A stretch of DNA of 24,365 bases from Purshia tridentata. Taxonomy: Eukaryota > Streptophyta > Magnoliopsida > Rosales > Rosaceae. The position numbers and the translations under genes were made by a program. Shown piece by piece: positions 9,801 through 19,529 of this stretch. Within the stretch, counting starts at the first letter, position 1. Each line of letters opens with the position of its first letter. The notes beneath the pieces are model-generated. The model had not been told where the DNA came from. It made no database searches and saw nothing but the letters and a program-made list of their open reading frames with translations. The DNA lies in NCBI GenBank assembly GCA_003254885.1, contig QANT01000946.1, positions 1 to 24,365 of the forward strand, written 5' to 3'.

Positions 9801-12800
9801 AGTTAAGTGATTCATGTATTTCATAGGCTAAATTTGGGGTTGATTAATATATGTTATAAGGGAAAATTTTCAAAAAGGCCGGAGTGGCGGCCTCAACCCA
9901 AGCGGAAGCGCGATGTAAACTTTGAGCTTTGAGTTTGTTAAGGATATGCACTATGATATGTGTTGACTTTATGTTTGACACCAGTCAGCCCCATGATCAT
10001 CCGTTAACTCTATTAGAGATTCAATCCAAAAGTGACCATGTGTGATCACTTTTTCAGGGGCATTATTGTCCTTCCATAGTGTTAAAATAAAATGAATTTG
10101 ATTTAAAATAGTTTTCAGGGTTAAATTCAAACTGTGCATGTGATCACTTTTTCAAGGGCATTATTGTCCTTTCATAGTGTTAAATGAATTTAATTTAATT
10201 TAAAATATTTTTCAGGGTTAAATTATTTCAGTTTTAATTTCATGTAAAGACTTCTCCAGAAAAACCCAAACCCCTCCCCCACCCACAGACCCAACCAACA
10301 CCCTCCCCTCCTGCTGCCTTCCCACCGCCCAGCCCCACCTCCCTCACTGGCCGGTGACACCTCATCTCCATTCTCTCTCTCTCTCTCTCTCTCTCGCTCT
10401 CTCTCTCCTCTCTCTCCCCCATCTTCCCTTCTCTCAACCTACCTGGAGCAAACACCCAGCCCCAACAATGTCATCTTTTCTTCAGCCATTAATCATAACA
10501 ATGGCTTGGAAACATCTCAAAGTACTGGTTTTGTTAGAGGTTGAAGTTCAAGTTATCTGCAAAATTGCAACAAATACCATGAGATAATCAAACAGAGACG
10601 GAAAAGAATAGAGAGCACCGCACCTGTGACAAAAAACCCATGCTCAAAAAGTGCAACCCATCTCAGACCAAAAAAATAGAAAAAAATAAGCGTAACCCTT
10701 CAGACCAACAATTGCAAAATCAAACCCCAAAAATGCAACCATCAGACCAATAATTCCAAAATCAAACCCCAAAAAATGCAATCAAATGTAAGAAAGAAAT
10801 TAAAAAGACAACCAAACCAATGACTTAATTAACTAGAAATAATAATAAAAATATTACCTTCAGGTGTGGGGGTTTGGTGGTGATTATGAGTTATTGAGAA
10901 GGGAAGGGTCGAGAGAAGGGTGAGAGGGGGAGAGAGGAAGGAAAAAAGTGCAACCCATCTCAGACCAAAAAAATAGAGAAAAATAAGCGTAACCCTTCAG
11001 ACCAACAATTGCAAAATAAAACCCCAAAAATGCAATCATCAGACCAATAATTCCAAAAGCAAACCCCAAAAAATGCAATCAAATGTAAGAAAGAATTTAA
11101 AAAGACAACCAAACCAATGACTTAATTAACTAGAAATAATAATAAAAATATTACCTTTAGGTGTGGGGGTTTGGTGGTGATTATGGGTTATTGAGAAGGG
11201 AAGGGTCGAGAGGAAGGCCAACGTAGTCACAATCCAGAGGAAAAGAAGTTGCTATGTCGGCGAAGTTGTGATCTTAAAAAATCAATGCTGGTGAAGTTGT
11301 GATCTTATAACATAGGGAAGAACAACCGACGCTCCAGACGTTGTGATTTAGAGGCCAGAGAAGTTTCAGCATCCTTTGGATCCTTTTTTTTTTTTTTTGG
11401 TGACAAATCCCATAGAGAGAGAAAGTATAGAGAACGGATAGAGGAAGAGGGAGAAGAGAGAGAATCAAGAGGATAATCTTTTTTTTAAAAATTAATTTTT
11501 AGTAATTTGACCACTAGCCCTGAAATGGAATCTTTAACAGAGTTGATGGATGGCGCAGATTGGTATCAAACATATAGTCTAGGGCGCAAATTGACTCAAG
11601 TCATAGTTCGTATCCTTAAATAACACAAGAGTCAAAGTTTAAGGCATTTTTGAAATTTTTTCTCTATGTTATAAGTTTAAGAAGATGATTTTATTTGCAT
11701 TTACTATTTTTCTAATTCTCCATGGATGCAATAAATGATGTTGAACATTTTTATATCATATTGTAGTGATAGATTCTTTTGTTGTTTAATGTGGATTCTA
11801 GGAAGTGTATTTTTAGATATGTTGGTTTTATTGAAGTCAAGACCAAATTTTGCTTGTATACTACACAGGCTTCATTATAATATCTTCAATTCAGAAAATG
11901 GCAATACTTCTTGCTGTATGATGCAAGAAACATGCCAAAGTTCTACTAGCATCTTTTATGTGTATAATCATTGTTTTTTCCTGCTGCACTAGAACCTGTA
12001 TCTAGACATATGGAGGAGCAGGGGCTAGAATACCTTCAATTTGCGTTCCGCTGGTTCAACTGTCTTTTAATACGTGAGGTGTGCTTCTATAAAACTCTTC
12101 TCTGTACTTTGCTGTAGTTTTCCCTATTTCAAAGATATTCATATACAATAGACAAAGTCACCCTAGCTGTAATCTTGAGTAACTTTAGTTGTAATTGGGA
12201 ATGATTTTCTAACAGAAATTTTGGTCACCTTGTGCTTTTTTCATTTATTGCGAAGCTAATGCCAGTTTTTTCTTTTTTCTGCTCAGATTCCCTTCCATCT
12301 TATTTCCCGCCTGTGGGATACGTATCTTGCTGAAGGAGATGCATTGCCAGATTTCCTAGTGTATATATTTGCCAGTTTTCTTTTAACGGTAAGAAAGAAA
12401 TTCTTGCCTTTGCAAGGATATATTTCCTTGTTAAATTATTGGATGTGTTAGCTGTCATAAGGAAATGCATCAGTAAATTTATTTGTCCGGTAATGATGTG
12501 TTTCCTTTTTCCTTTCGATAAATGATGGGGAATTTAACGCAAGCATGTTTGACAGCTTTGCTTATGGAAAAAATCTCATTGTTTATGCTACTTTGGACTC
12601 CTTATACGGTTTTAAAGACTTTTCTGAATAGCATTCATGGCATGCAACATGTTCAAAACTGAAGAAATATGCTATACTACTTTCCATTTGAGACAATTAG
12701 TGGGCGTAATGTATTCTAACCATTTAAGTATTGAGAATAGTTATATATGGAGCAAAACCTCATGCATGATCTTTTTAGTGGTGACTGGAAGGCTCATGGG

Positions 12801-13277
12801 CAAGGTAACCTTGTATAACATTGGCTCTTCTACAAAGTTTCATGGTCTATGATTACCATTTCTCCAGGGTCTTTCTGTACTTGTACACCTTATGCAGTGC
12901 AACAGCTTATGTCCTTCTATATTACTAAATGTTTTCTTGGGTCAATCTGATAGCAGAGAATTTGAAAGGCTATTTCTGTATTCTTTGGCGAAGTATTCTG
13001 TATGGCAAGTGAATGTTTTTCTGTTATCGCATGGCCAGCTTAATTTTCTGTAGAATTCCTTTTGTAATGGAGTGGATATGAATAACTTAAAAAAGCAATA
13101 TTATTTGATGATCAGTGGTCGGATGAGCTTCAGAAACGTGATTTCCAAGAGTTGGTTATGTTTCTTCAACACCTCCCAACCAATAACTGGGGTCACCAGG
13201 AACTAGAGATAGTGCTTTCAAGAGCTTTCATGTGGCACAGTATGTTCAACAGCTCTCCTAGCCATTTAGCCAGCTAA
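3575..13277 (+). CDS. TBC-domain Rab GTPase-activating protein, Gyp1/TBC1D22 type (10 exons, 456 aa)
   Basis: Stimulates GTP hydrolysis by Rab/Ypt GTPases; Gyp1-type members act in Golgi/endomembrane traffic (family knowledge). Exons: 3575-3681, 4601-4757, 4859-5042, 5437-5507, 6272-6409, 6497-6588, 8825-9096, 11993-12078, 12287-12388, 13116-13277. All junctions are GT-AG, the frame holds throughout, and the sum is 1,371 nt. The polar, Asn/Ser-rich N-terminus (1-150) contains RFNQTLRNVQG-LLKGRSIPGKVLL, conserved in plant members. The TBC domain starts at about W157 (WSGVPPDMRPNVWRLL). Both catalytic fingers are present: Arg226 in IAVDCPR and Gln261 in YVQGINDL. RWFNCLLIRE and LWDTYLAEGDALPDF follow, and the end is SMFNSSPSHLAS. 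A second in-frame ATG is at codon 23. Introns 6 (2.2 kb) and 7 (2.9 kb) are unusually long; intron 7 holds a transposon. The gene looks intact. Transcript support is not available here. Confidence 0.95.
3789..3845. repeat. Poly-A tract with an undetermined base in intron 1
   Basis: Nearly uninterrupted A run with N at 3813. A second such tract with N at 3455 lies in the promoter. Both are probably unresolved homopolymer lengths in the assembly, so true lengths are uncertain. Neither touches an exon. Confidence 0.8.
7440..7590. repeat. Diverged direct repeat in intron 6
   Basis: Two roughly 44-bp stretches, from about 7440 and about 7533, share the pattern ATAATrYACyTATyAGTAyATTAGCGTA followed by CTAGAA/TAGAA. 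They look like an old local duplication in the AT-rich middle of intron 6. The rest of the 2.2-kb intron holds nothing recognisable. Confidence 0.45.
9525..9730. other. Possible organelle-DNA insertion in intron 7
   Basis: About 200 bp of near-balanced base composition inside a strongly AT-rich intron, with abrupt edges (for example CCACACCCGTGGATCCCTC, GAGCTCCCCCTATCGC, GGGCTAACGGGGGAGG). Texture and composition resemble plant mitochondrial intergenic DNA. No mitochondrial gene was recognised, so the call rests on composition only. Confidence 0.25.
10036..10222. repeat. Tandem duplication of ~100 bp within the MULE
   Basis: Unit 1 (about 10036-10126) and unit 2 (about 10137-10222) both read CATGTG(TG)ATCACTTTTTCA, then GGGCATTATTGTCCTT.CATAGTGTTAAA, and end in TTTTCAGGGTTAAATT. 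They differ by small indels and a few substitutions. Confidence 0.8.
10371..10416. repeat. (CT)n microsatellite
   Basis: Interrupted CT dinucleotide run, about 20 repeats, directly after a C-rich stretch (10255-10350). Open frames through it on either strand (for example a Glu/Arg-rich one on minus) are artefacts of the repeat. Confidence 0.9.
10646..11213. repeat. 297-bp tandem duplication within the MULE
   Basis: Unit 1 begins at AAAAAGTGCAACCCATCTC (10646) and unit 2 repeats it from 10943, with offset 297. Unit 2 matches with only scattered substitutions and a few small differences up to GGGAAGGGTCGAGAG near 11213. Each unit itself contains an internal near-repeat (TCAGACCAAyAATTsCAAAA...AAACCCCAAAAA, twice). 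No coding content. Confidence 0.9.
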
Positions 13278-15100
13278 AAGGAATTTGTAATATTCACTTT
13301 CTATTTGAAGCTTTCATTTTGTTTTGTGTGCGTGTATTTTTTTTTTTTTTTTGTTCATTGTAATTTTCTGTTTCATATTGCTTGATGTGGCTTACTAATA
13401 GTCTACAAATGTATCAGGTGTCTGTAATATTTGTATGTTTCAAGCATATTTTTTTAAATTCGCCTTTGAGTCTTTAACCAATGTAGGAAAAAGAAAGATG
13501 GCTTTGTATGATGCATTCTTATTTCTTTGAATGGATGAGGGAATTCGAAATCCAATATTTTCTTCCTATAATTGTTTTTTTATATTATTAAATCCCATAA
13601 TTGTTAATAAATGCTTTGCCCACAAGTCTTGGTACACTAGTTGGTGACTTCTGTGCTTGAGGACCCAAGGGACTCAAATTACAAGGGCTTTAATTATGTG
13701 GTAATGTTAGTTGTATCACATTTAGGTACATTTTGTGAACTTCCTCTCCAATAGAAGTGAAAGCTATTTATATTAGTGGATATATATAAGTGGTACATCA
13801 AAATATGGTACTTCTAGCATTTTTCTGAATTATTTCTTTGTCAAGCTTAGCTAGCGACACCAGCAGTAGAGGAGTTATTTTTTAATGAAATAAGTCAAAA
13901 AATGGATTTTTGTTAGAAGAATGAAACTTTATTGTAACTTTATATATCCAGTTTTCATCCTCTTATTGTAAAGATTAAAACTCTTGGGAGTTATTGAAAA
14001 GATCAGGCATTTAAAAGTAATTTGATATGGAAAAGTGCTAGGTCTGTAAGGAGCCCTCCTCACAAGTCACAAGCCAACCATAATTTAACACCTTATATAA
14101 TTTTCTATCTTTGTAAGGATTCTAAATTTATGTCTTGGTATTTTGGGCCTATTTGTCTAGGTGGGGAGTGAAATTTGGACTTTAAAAAAATAAAAAATAA
14201 AAAATAACCTTTTAGAGTACATAGGACACTTTTTATGCAGACAAGTCAGCATGTTCACATGAACCTTATATCTATCAAAGGTTTGAAAGACCCAGCAAAA
14301 AAAAAGGTTGAAGTTTAGAGTTTAGCTTTAAGATTTAGGGTGTTAAGACTTGAACACTATTCTACAGTTGAAAGTAATAAATCTTATTTCAACCTAGAAG
14401 TAAAAAAAAATTGAGCCTCAATCCGTAGGACGGCATGTCTGCAATGCAAATGTTTGTCCGTGAAGCTCAGTGCAACCATATACGTTGAACAAGACATATT
14501 CAGAAAATTGGTCTACTAGGTCACTGTGGTTGTACAACTTTTCTGCAGAACTTATTCTTAAATCAAGTTTATATGTTCAGGCAATTGATAAAGGCTTCTG
14601 AACGTGCTGCATTTTACTAACATTGATACAGAGGCATTGCTGTTGAACCATTTTTCTATAGTTCCTAAACTTACCCTACATTTTCAGTCCTAAGTACTGG
14701 AAAATGTCAAACATGATTGAGTGATGTCCTCCTCTGCAGTAATAACAAAAGAGCCAGTCAGAAAACTCCAAAATCCAGTAGAAAAGATAAAATGTCAAAA
14801 TTCCAAAGAAAAGTACAAACTCAGATCTATACGCTTACGGAAAAATATTGCATTCATGCATAGGAATGCATTTAAATTGTCACACTATTCCTTTGTTAAA
14901 ATGTTCATCAGCATATAAAACTAAATATATGTACAGACTACAGACAGATGCTCTTTACAACTCTATCTACTTTTATAACATGTTTGTACTGTAATTTAAT
15001 TAGAACCAAGGGAATATAAAGAATTTGGTCGGTGTGATATCAAGTTATACACCAGAGACATTCATACTAGATGTCAAATAAATAATGTTGTTGATGCATA
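13278..15100. other. 3' UTR of the TBC gene and intergenic DNA, no gene seen
   Basis: AT-rich DNA downstream of the RabGAP stop, with an AATAAA-like element near 13604. No ORF with protein-like content, no clear transposon termini and no structured RNA were recognised. The right part could include the 3' UTR of the minus-strand PPR gene. Confidence 0.5.
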
Positions 15101-15242
15101 TAGCCTACTCCATCTGTGTTGTACTCAGCCTCTGCATGTGTCCCAAGATCTACAGTTGAATGGCAAGAGAAAGTGATTATTAAACAACATTCATTGCAAA
15201 ACACTAAAGATGCACTTGATTGCCTCTGGCCTGCATATCCAG

Positions 15243-15556
15243 ATCATTAAGGAAGGAAATTTTATTATTTAAGATGGAGATTACAAGAATATAACTCTCA
15301 CAAATTCACACTGTGGACACCCTTTAACAAAGACAGTTCATTTTCATGGGTGTAAACCACTTCTATATCAAAGTATGTTATGAGAGAAATAAATATGGAA
15401 TCATTAAGGAAGGAAATTTTATTATTTAAGATGGCGATTACAAGAATATAACTCTCACAAATTCACACTGTGGACACCCTTTAACAAAGACAGTTCATTT
15501 TCATTGGTGTAAACCACTTTTATATCAAAGTATGTTATGAGAGAAATAAATATGGG
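15243..15556. repeat. Recent 157-bp tandem duplication
   Basis: Two adjacent units (15243-15399 and 15400-15556), both beginning ATCATTAAGGAAGGAAATTT and ending GAGAAATAAATATGG. They differ at only a handful of positions (for example GATGGAG/GATGGCG, TCATGGG/TCATTGG, CTTCTA/CTTTTA), so the duplication is young. It lies downstream of the THA8-like coding exons, inside what may be its last intron or 3' UTR. Confidence 0.92.
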
Positions 15557-15815
15557 TCAAATTGAAGGACTGAAAATCTCGAATATACCATCATAACAGC
15601 AAAAGAAGGCAAGAATCAAGATTTGGATTTGGTTATTCTAAAAAAACAGAATGTTGATCTATAGAAACTAGTTTAAACTGTCCCAAGATTAAAAGTCTGA
15701 GAGTTATCCTTTTTTTAAATCACTGTACCTTCAAACTCATAAACAAGCACCAATATAGTGCTGAGGAAATGATAGAGAAGGACAGAACTGAGAACATAAA
15801 GATTTGAACACTTAC

Positions 15816-17617
15816 ATGTTTCCTTTCAACTTCTTCAACAAATTTCTCGGGGGAATCTACATATTCAGTACAATCTTTCTTTACAGCAGCCGCTAATTCT
15901 TCTTCTCCAACCTTCTCAAGGTTTCTAATCAATATTGTAAATGTTAATTTATCTGGGGCACAACCTGATGCTTTCATCAATTCGTATGTTTCCATTGCCT
16001 TTTCTGTCATACCCACTTGTATATAAGCTCCAATCATCTCAGTAAAAGCCCTAGTGTCAGGTTTTAAGCCTTCTTTCTTTAATCCAGAAAAAAGCTCTTC
16101 AGCCATCTCAATCAGTTTGTTCTTTCCCAACAATAGGATCATGTCGCAGTATAAGGATAGATCTGGCTTATACCATACTTCCTCTCGCACAAATTTGAAG
16201 ACCTAAAGCCTAATTCCAGTTCAGATAACATACAAAATTGAAAAATAAAAACTGTTCAATTGATATAATAATTGAGCAAAGGAAACATTATGAAAAAACT
16301 AAGGCACAGGTTAGTTATGCAGTTCCATAATCGGATTCAGAAGTTCAGAAACTGGCAAACTAGTCATTACAGGAAAGACCACCTAGTCCTTTCTAAGGCT
16401 TTTAGAAGGATGGTTAAGAACCGAATGCAAAGGTCCAAAGTACGAACTAATTATGTCATGCACTGTTCTAGTTCCTAATACAGTTTCTACCTGGTCGAAT
16501 GAGCAGACAGACCTGAGAGCCAACGAACTAGTACATTGCTCATACTTAAAAATCAATGTAGCTGTTATCACTAAAGAAAATCTCAAGCTGTGGTCCTGTG
16601 GAACTTGCAAAAACTGGAAACCTAACAATTCTCTTTCATTTCATCCAAAATAAAAAGTAGTAGAATAAAGAGCTTTGGTTTCAGAAGAATCCTAACCATA
16701 AAAGTATTGCATAATTCAAAATATCGGAAGACTAAAATCTAAACAGCTATGTTCCATTTCAGTTCATAAACACTTGTTCTTTAAAACATCCTAAACACAA
16801 TTCCTTCAAAAAGATACATCCTTTGATAACAAAACTATTCACTATGTAGTCCATATCCTTATGAATGGACTAGTGACCAAAGATATACACACAACATTCA
16901 ATATTTAATTATATATATCTGATCACAAAAGCAAACTTCAATATAAACTTGAGACTAAAAAGTAACTTGGTGTGAACAAATGCATATAATTGGACATGTG
17001 GTCAAAACTTTCTGAAATTAAATTTTAGCGCTGCTGAGAGCATACATTATCACTTCCAAATTCCAAAAGCAAAAATAATATGCAACCCCCAATAATCTTG
17101 GTATTTTGTTTCTTCTGTTCATGTACAACAAAATGCCACAAAATTAAAAATTTGCCTCTATTTCTCAACCATATAAAGAAGAATTTGGCCAAACATTTTA
17201 TTTTCTAAAATGATCAAACATGACACAAAAACCCACCCAAACATAGAGACATAACAAAAGGGTACAACTACTTACCTTAAGTGCTAATTCCAATTCATTT
17301 TGTCTCTGTAACTCAGCCAAGGCGTCCAACAAGTCAGCTTTCAAAAGCCTGGAGAGTCTGCTACTGAAAACGCCTTCTAGTTTTGATGGGGCTGATTTTG
17401 CTAGCTTTAGAGACTGAACTGCCTGAATGGCTTCAGTGGATAGCACCCTTGACCTCCATAAAGGCTTCCTCGGTCCCCCTCTCAGGCCACAGCTGATGCT
17501 TGGCATTGAACGACAGGGTGGAGCCAATAGATAGTGTAGGTGGGATTCTGGGAGGTTTTGTTTGCAACCCAGCTGAGGACTATTGAATTTGAGGAAACCC
17601 ATGAGAGCAGATTTCAT
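15816..17617 (-). CDS. THA8-like short pentatricopeptide repeat protein (At1g62350/At3g46870 family), last exon unresolved
   Basis: Short PPR protein, probably imported into chloroplasts or mitochondria and binding RNA there; THA8 itself promotes splicing of chloroplast introns (family knowledge). Exon 1 is 17617-17276 (114 codons, donor AAG|GTAAGT) and exon 2 is 16202-15816 (129 codons, acceptor TTTAG|GTC, donor CAT|GTAAGTG). The basic, Ser/Pro-rich N-terminus fits a transit peptide. Diagnostic is RGGPRKPLWRSRVLSTEAIQ (residues ~47-66), followed by VQSLKLAK. Exon 2 carries about three PPR units around KPDLSLYCDMILLLGKNKLI, KPDTRAFTEMIGAYIQVGM and PDKLTFTILIRNLEKVGEEE, then SPEKFVEEVERKH. The strong donor after His243 means a short terminal exon follows. 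Acceptors at 15230 (9 codons to the stop at 15204) and 15149 (15 codons, stop at 15105) both fit the phase. Without splicing the frame stops at 15720. Confidence 0.88.
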
Positions 17618-18157
17618 GGTGTTATACAGAGAGTATATGTTGGCTGTGTGTGGGCAGAGGTAAAACTTTTAAGAAACCCTTGATATGGTTTTCCAAAAAT
17701 GGTTTCTTTATGTTTCCAGATAGACCATCCGTAGTTAGTGAGACCCACAGTCAGGTTCTTTAGCCTTTAACTAATATGCTAACTGCTAGAGGGCAAAAAC
17801 AAAACAAAAAACAAAAAACAAAAAAACTAATGTGCTAACTGCTAAAGGCTGCTTTTTTTTTCTTTTTTTTTGCCAAATGTGCTAAAGGCTAAAGCGTATA
17901 GACTATAGACTATATAGGACCCCATATTATGAAAAATAAAATAAAATAAAAACAAAATTCTGCTTATTAATAAATATAGACCCTTAACTTTAGTCACTTT
18001 AAGTCTTTACCCTATAAAAATTATAAAATTAAATTACAAGAAAAAACTTCCAACCAACAAATATAATGTGACAGGAATCAGGATAAGCCATCAACACTTG
18101 ACCTTCCCTGGAGCCTCAAACGTCAAACCCAAGGCACAGAGAAGAGAAGAGGAGGAG
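17618..18157. promoter_or_regulatory. Divergent promoter region between the THA8-like and small unknown genes
   Basis: About 540 bp separate the two divergent start codons. TATAAAA at 18013-18019, about 140 bp before the plus-strand ATG, is a plausible TATA box for the small gene, followed by a purine-rich GAGAAGAGGAGGAG leader. A direct repeat of TAATrTGCTAACTGCTArAGG (17770 and 17828) lies between (CA)/A- and T-rich runs, bounded by CTTTAGCCTTTA and its inverse TAAAGGCTAAAG (about 17758 and 17883). This may be the remnant of a small TIR element. Confidence 0.4.
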
Positions 18158-18676
18158 ATGGGAATTTCGGCCTCAAAGCGAGTCAAGTCCTCGCTTTCCA
18201 ACTCGGCCGTGTTCGACTCAGCGTGCGACTCAGCCTTCAGTCACTGCCTCTCTCTAACGGAGCACGCTTTCGACGGCGTCTTCCCCTACCAACTCCCCAC
18301 AGCCTCCGACCACCTCCATCAAACGCTCCAAACCCTCCACCCGCACCCTCTCGTCCTCAAGTGGGTCCCATCTCCCCCGACTCGCTCCCAGGTCGACTCG
18401 GCCTTCAAACTCGTCGCCAGTCGTTCGGCCCAGGCCCAGGCCCAGGCCCAACAAACACTTGGGGCGGCCCAGTTCAAGCAGTGGGCCGTGGAGCTGTTCG
18501 CCGGTGCTGTTGTGGGTAATGCTGGGAAAGCGGTGATGCTTCGACTTCCGATTGGTGTGGCTGGGATTGCTGGGATTGGGGTCGCGACTCGGTCCGGGAA
18601 GGACTTGATTGGGACCGTGATTGGGGTGTACGCGCTTGGCGTTGCGACGTCGATTTATTTGGGTTTGTCTGGGTAG
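18158..18676 (+). CDS. Small plant-conserved protein of unknown function with N-myristoylation-type start
   Basis: Intronless, 172 aa. I chose the ATG at 18158 (MGISASKRVKSSLSNS) rather than the in-frame ATG 30 codons upstream. The upstream segment looks like translated leader (Glu-rich from a GAG run), while MGxxxS(K/R) is a classical N-myristoylation signal. The middle has a Cys-containing SACDSAFSHCLSLTEHAFDG segment. A short AQAQAQAQ stretch (about 87-95) comes from a GGCCCA hexanucleotide repeat. The C-terminus (about 108-172) is glycine-rich and hydrophobic, with two candidate membrane segments (LPIGVAGIAGIGVA and IGTVIGVYALGVATSIYLGL). I recognise no named domain and assign no reaction. 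Membrane association is inferred. The gene is GC-rich relative to its surroundings, with strong coding character. It converges on the minus-strand exons that end near 18725. Confidence 0.85.
   Translation: MGISASKRVKSSLSNSAVFDSACDSAFSHCLSLTEHAFDGVFPYQLPTASDHLHQTLQTLHPHPLVLKWVPSPPTRSQVDSAFKLVASRSAQAQAQAQQTLGAAQFKQWAVELFAGAVVGNAGKAVMLRLPIGVAGIAGIGVATRSGKDLIGTVIGVYALGVATSIYLGLSG
18427..18450 (+). repeat. GGCCCA hexanucleotide repeat inside the coding region
   Basis: Four perfect GGCCCA copies, in frame, encoding alternating Ala-Gln. Because the unit is 6 bp, length changes would not shift the frame. Confidence 0.95.
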
Positions 18677-18724
18677 GGTGGCTTGTAGATTGTATGTAGA
18701 TAGTGTTTTATTGATAACACAATT

Positions 18725-19529
18725 CTAGCCCACTGGCTTGTACAGTTGTTCCACATCAGTTTCTTCTTGATTGCAAGACCGTTTCCTTTGAACTGCAAAA
18801 AGTAAAGAGTATTACAATTTACAATCAAAGAGAAAAACAACGTAAACAACCAATTAGCAAAAGCTAGACAGCCAAGGTTTTACAATAGCAAAAAAATTCT
18901 GCAGCTCTAGTTCTTGTTTGACATGGCAGTTATTGTAGTTTACTGTTCTTGCTGTCGGCAACCATTGATCAATACTTCTACATGTCCTTGTTTAGGTATT
19001 ATGCAGTAGTTGAGCTACTCCCATAATTCTTTTTAAGTTCCCCATCTTTGATTTCAGGAGAATCAGAACCCAAATAATCTTAGTGCATAATTCCATTAAC
19101 CACATTAACCAATGTAATAAACCAGTCCATACTTATAAAAATTTCAAGCTTGTCTTGTATCATAAAGTTGGGAAATGAATTTATGGGCTTTCCACTTCCT
19201 ACCAAAGCAATTCCTCAGTGACTACTATAAAATATTTCAAGGTGCTATTATCATGTTTCCAAAGTTTCTCAACAGGCAATTCAAGGGAGCAAAATTAACA
19301 TACTGCTTCAAGTTTGACGACAGCAATTTCCAGCTCCAAAGAAAGCTGATCATTTTCATTTTTTATAGCCTCAACCTGCATATAAAAGAAAGTTATATAA
19401 CCGTTGAAGGTTTAGACAGAGTACAAAAAAAATGACATTTAGGAAAATAACCTTTTGGGAGTCTGTATCCAAGCTTTTGTACATCAAATCCGGGCTTTCA
19501 GAAGGTGGAGTTTTTATTCCTTGCCTCAT
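18725..19529 (-). CDS. Unresolved exons of a small coiled-coil gene (or spliced 3' UTR of the long PPR gene)
   Basis: The minus strand holds coding-like pieces with splice signals. Piece A is 19529-19452: ATG, then RQGIKTPPSESPDLMYKSL, ending TDSQK before GTTATT. Piece B is 19375-19304: acceptor TATGCAG, VEAIKNENDQLSLELEIAVV then KLEA, donor GTATGT. A and B join in phase 0, and B looks like a coiled coil. Two further pieces read well but do not join B in phase: about 19088-19008 (DYLGSDSPEIKDGELKKNYG..., TAA) and, after TTTTTGCAG at 18793, 18792-18725 (QRKRSCNQEETDVEQLYKPV, then G and TAG). A start in piece A gives a very small protein; an upstream exon near 19640-19690 (HHLLYSWQPRIRNMVLMKY) is also possible but out of phase. 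I do not recognise the family. The model is incomplete. Confidence 0.4.

Larger units (their letters stand above)
9860..11664. mobile_element. Mutator-like (MULE) non-autonomous element in TBC intron 7
   Basis: A perfect 10-bp direct repeat TATGTTATAA flanks the block (9850-9859 and 11665-11674). The left end reads GGGAAAATTTTCAAAAAGGCC and the reverse complement of the right end reads GAGAAAAAATTTCAAAAATGCC. The similarity continues inward: AAACTTTGAGC/AAACTTTGACT, TTAAGGATAyG, ATGTTTGAyACCA and yAACTCTrTTArAGATTC, so the terminal inverted repeats are over 100 bp. A 9-11-bp target duplication and long TIRs are typical of MULEs. The interior has no transposase ORF. It carries a ~100-bp duplication, a GC-rich pyrimidine tract, a CT microsatellite and a 297-bp tandem duplication. 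The length is 1,805 bp. It lies within the intron, well away from exons 7 and 8. Confidence 0.82.

Noticed and set aside
10240..10587. Glu/Arg-rich ORF on minus and Ser/Leu-rich ORF on plus
   Set aside because: Low-complexity translations of the CT microsatellite within the MULE.
10036..11213. CRISPR-like or satellite array
   Set aside because: Only two units per repeat, no regular spacers, and it lies in a plant transposon.
16272..16653. Three ORFs of 66-81 aa within the THA8-like intron
   Set aside because: The 1,073-bp intron 1 has clean splice sites on both sides; the peptides lack PPR or other motifs and exon 1 joins exon 2 in phase without them.
18223..18519. 98-aa plus-strand and 66-aa minus-strand ORFs in the small gene
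   Set aside because: Shadow frames of the GC-rich coding sequence; Pro- and Gly-rich products arise from the GGCCCA repeat in other frames.
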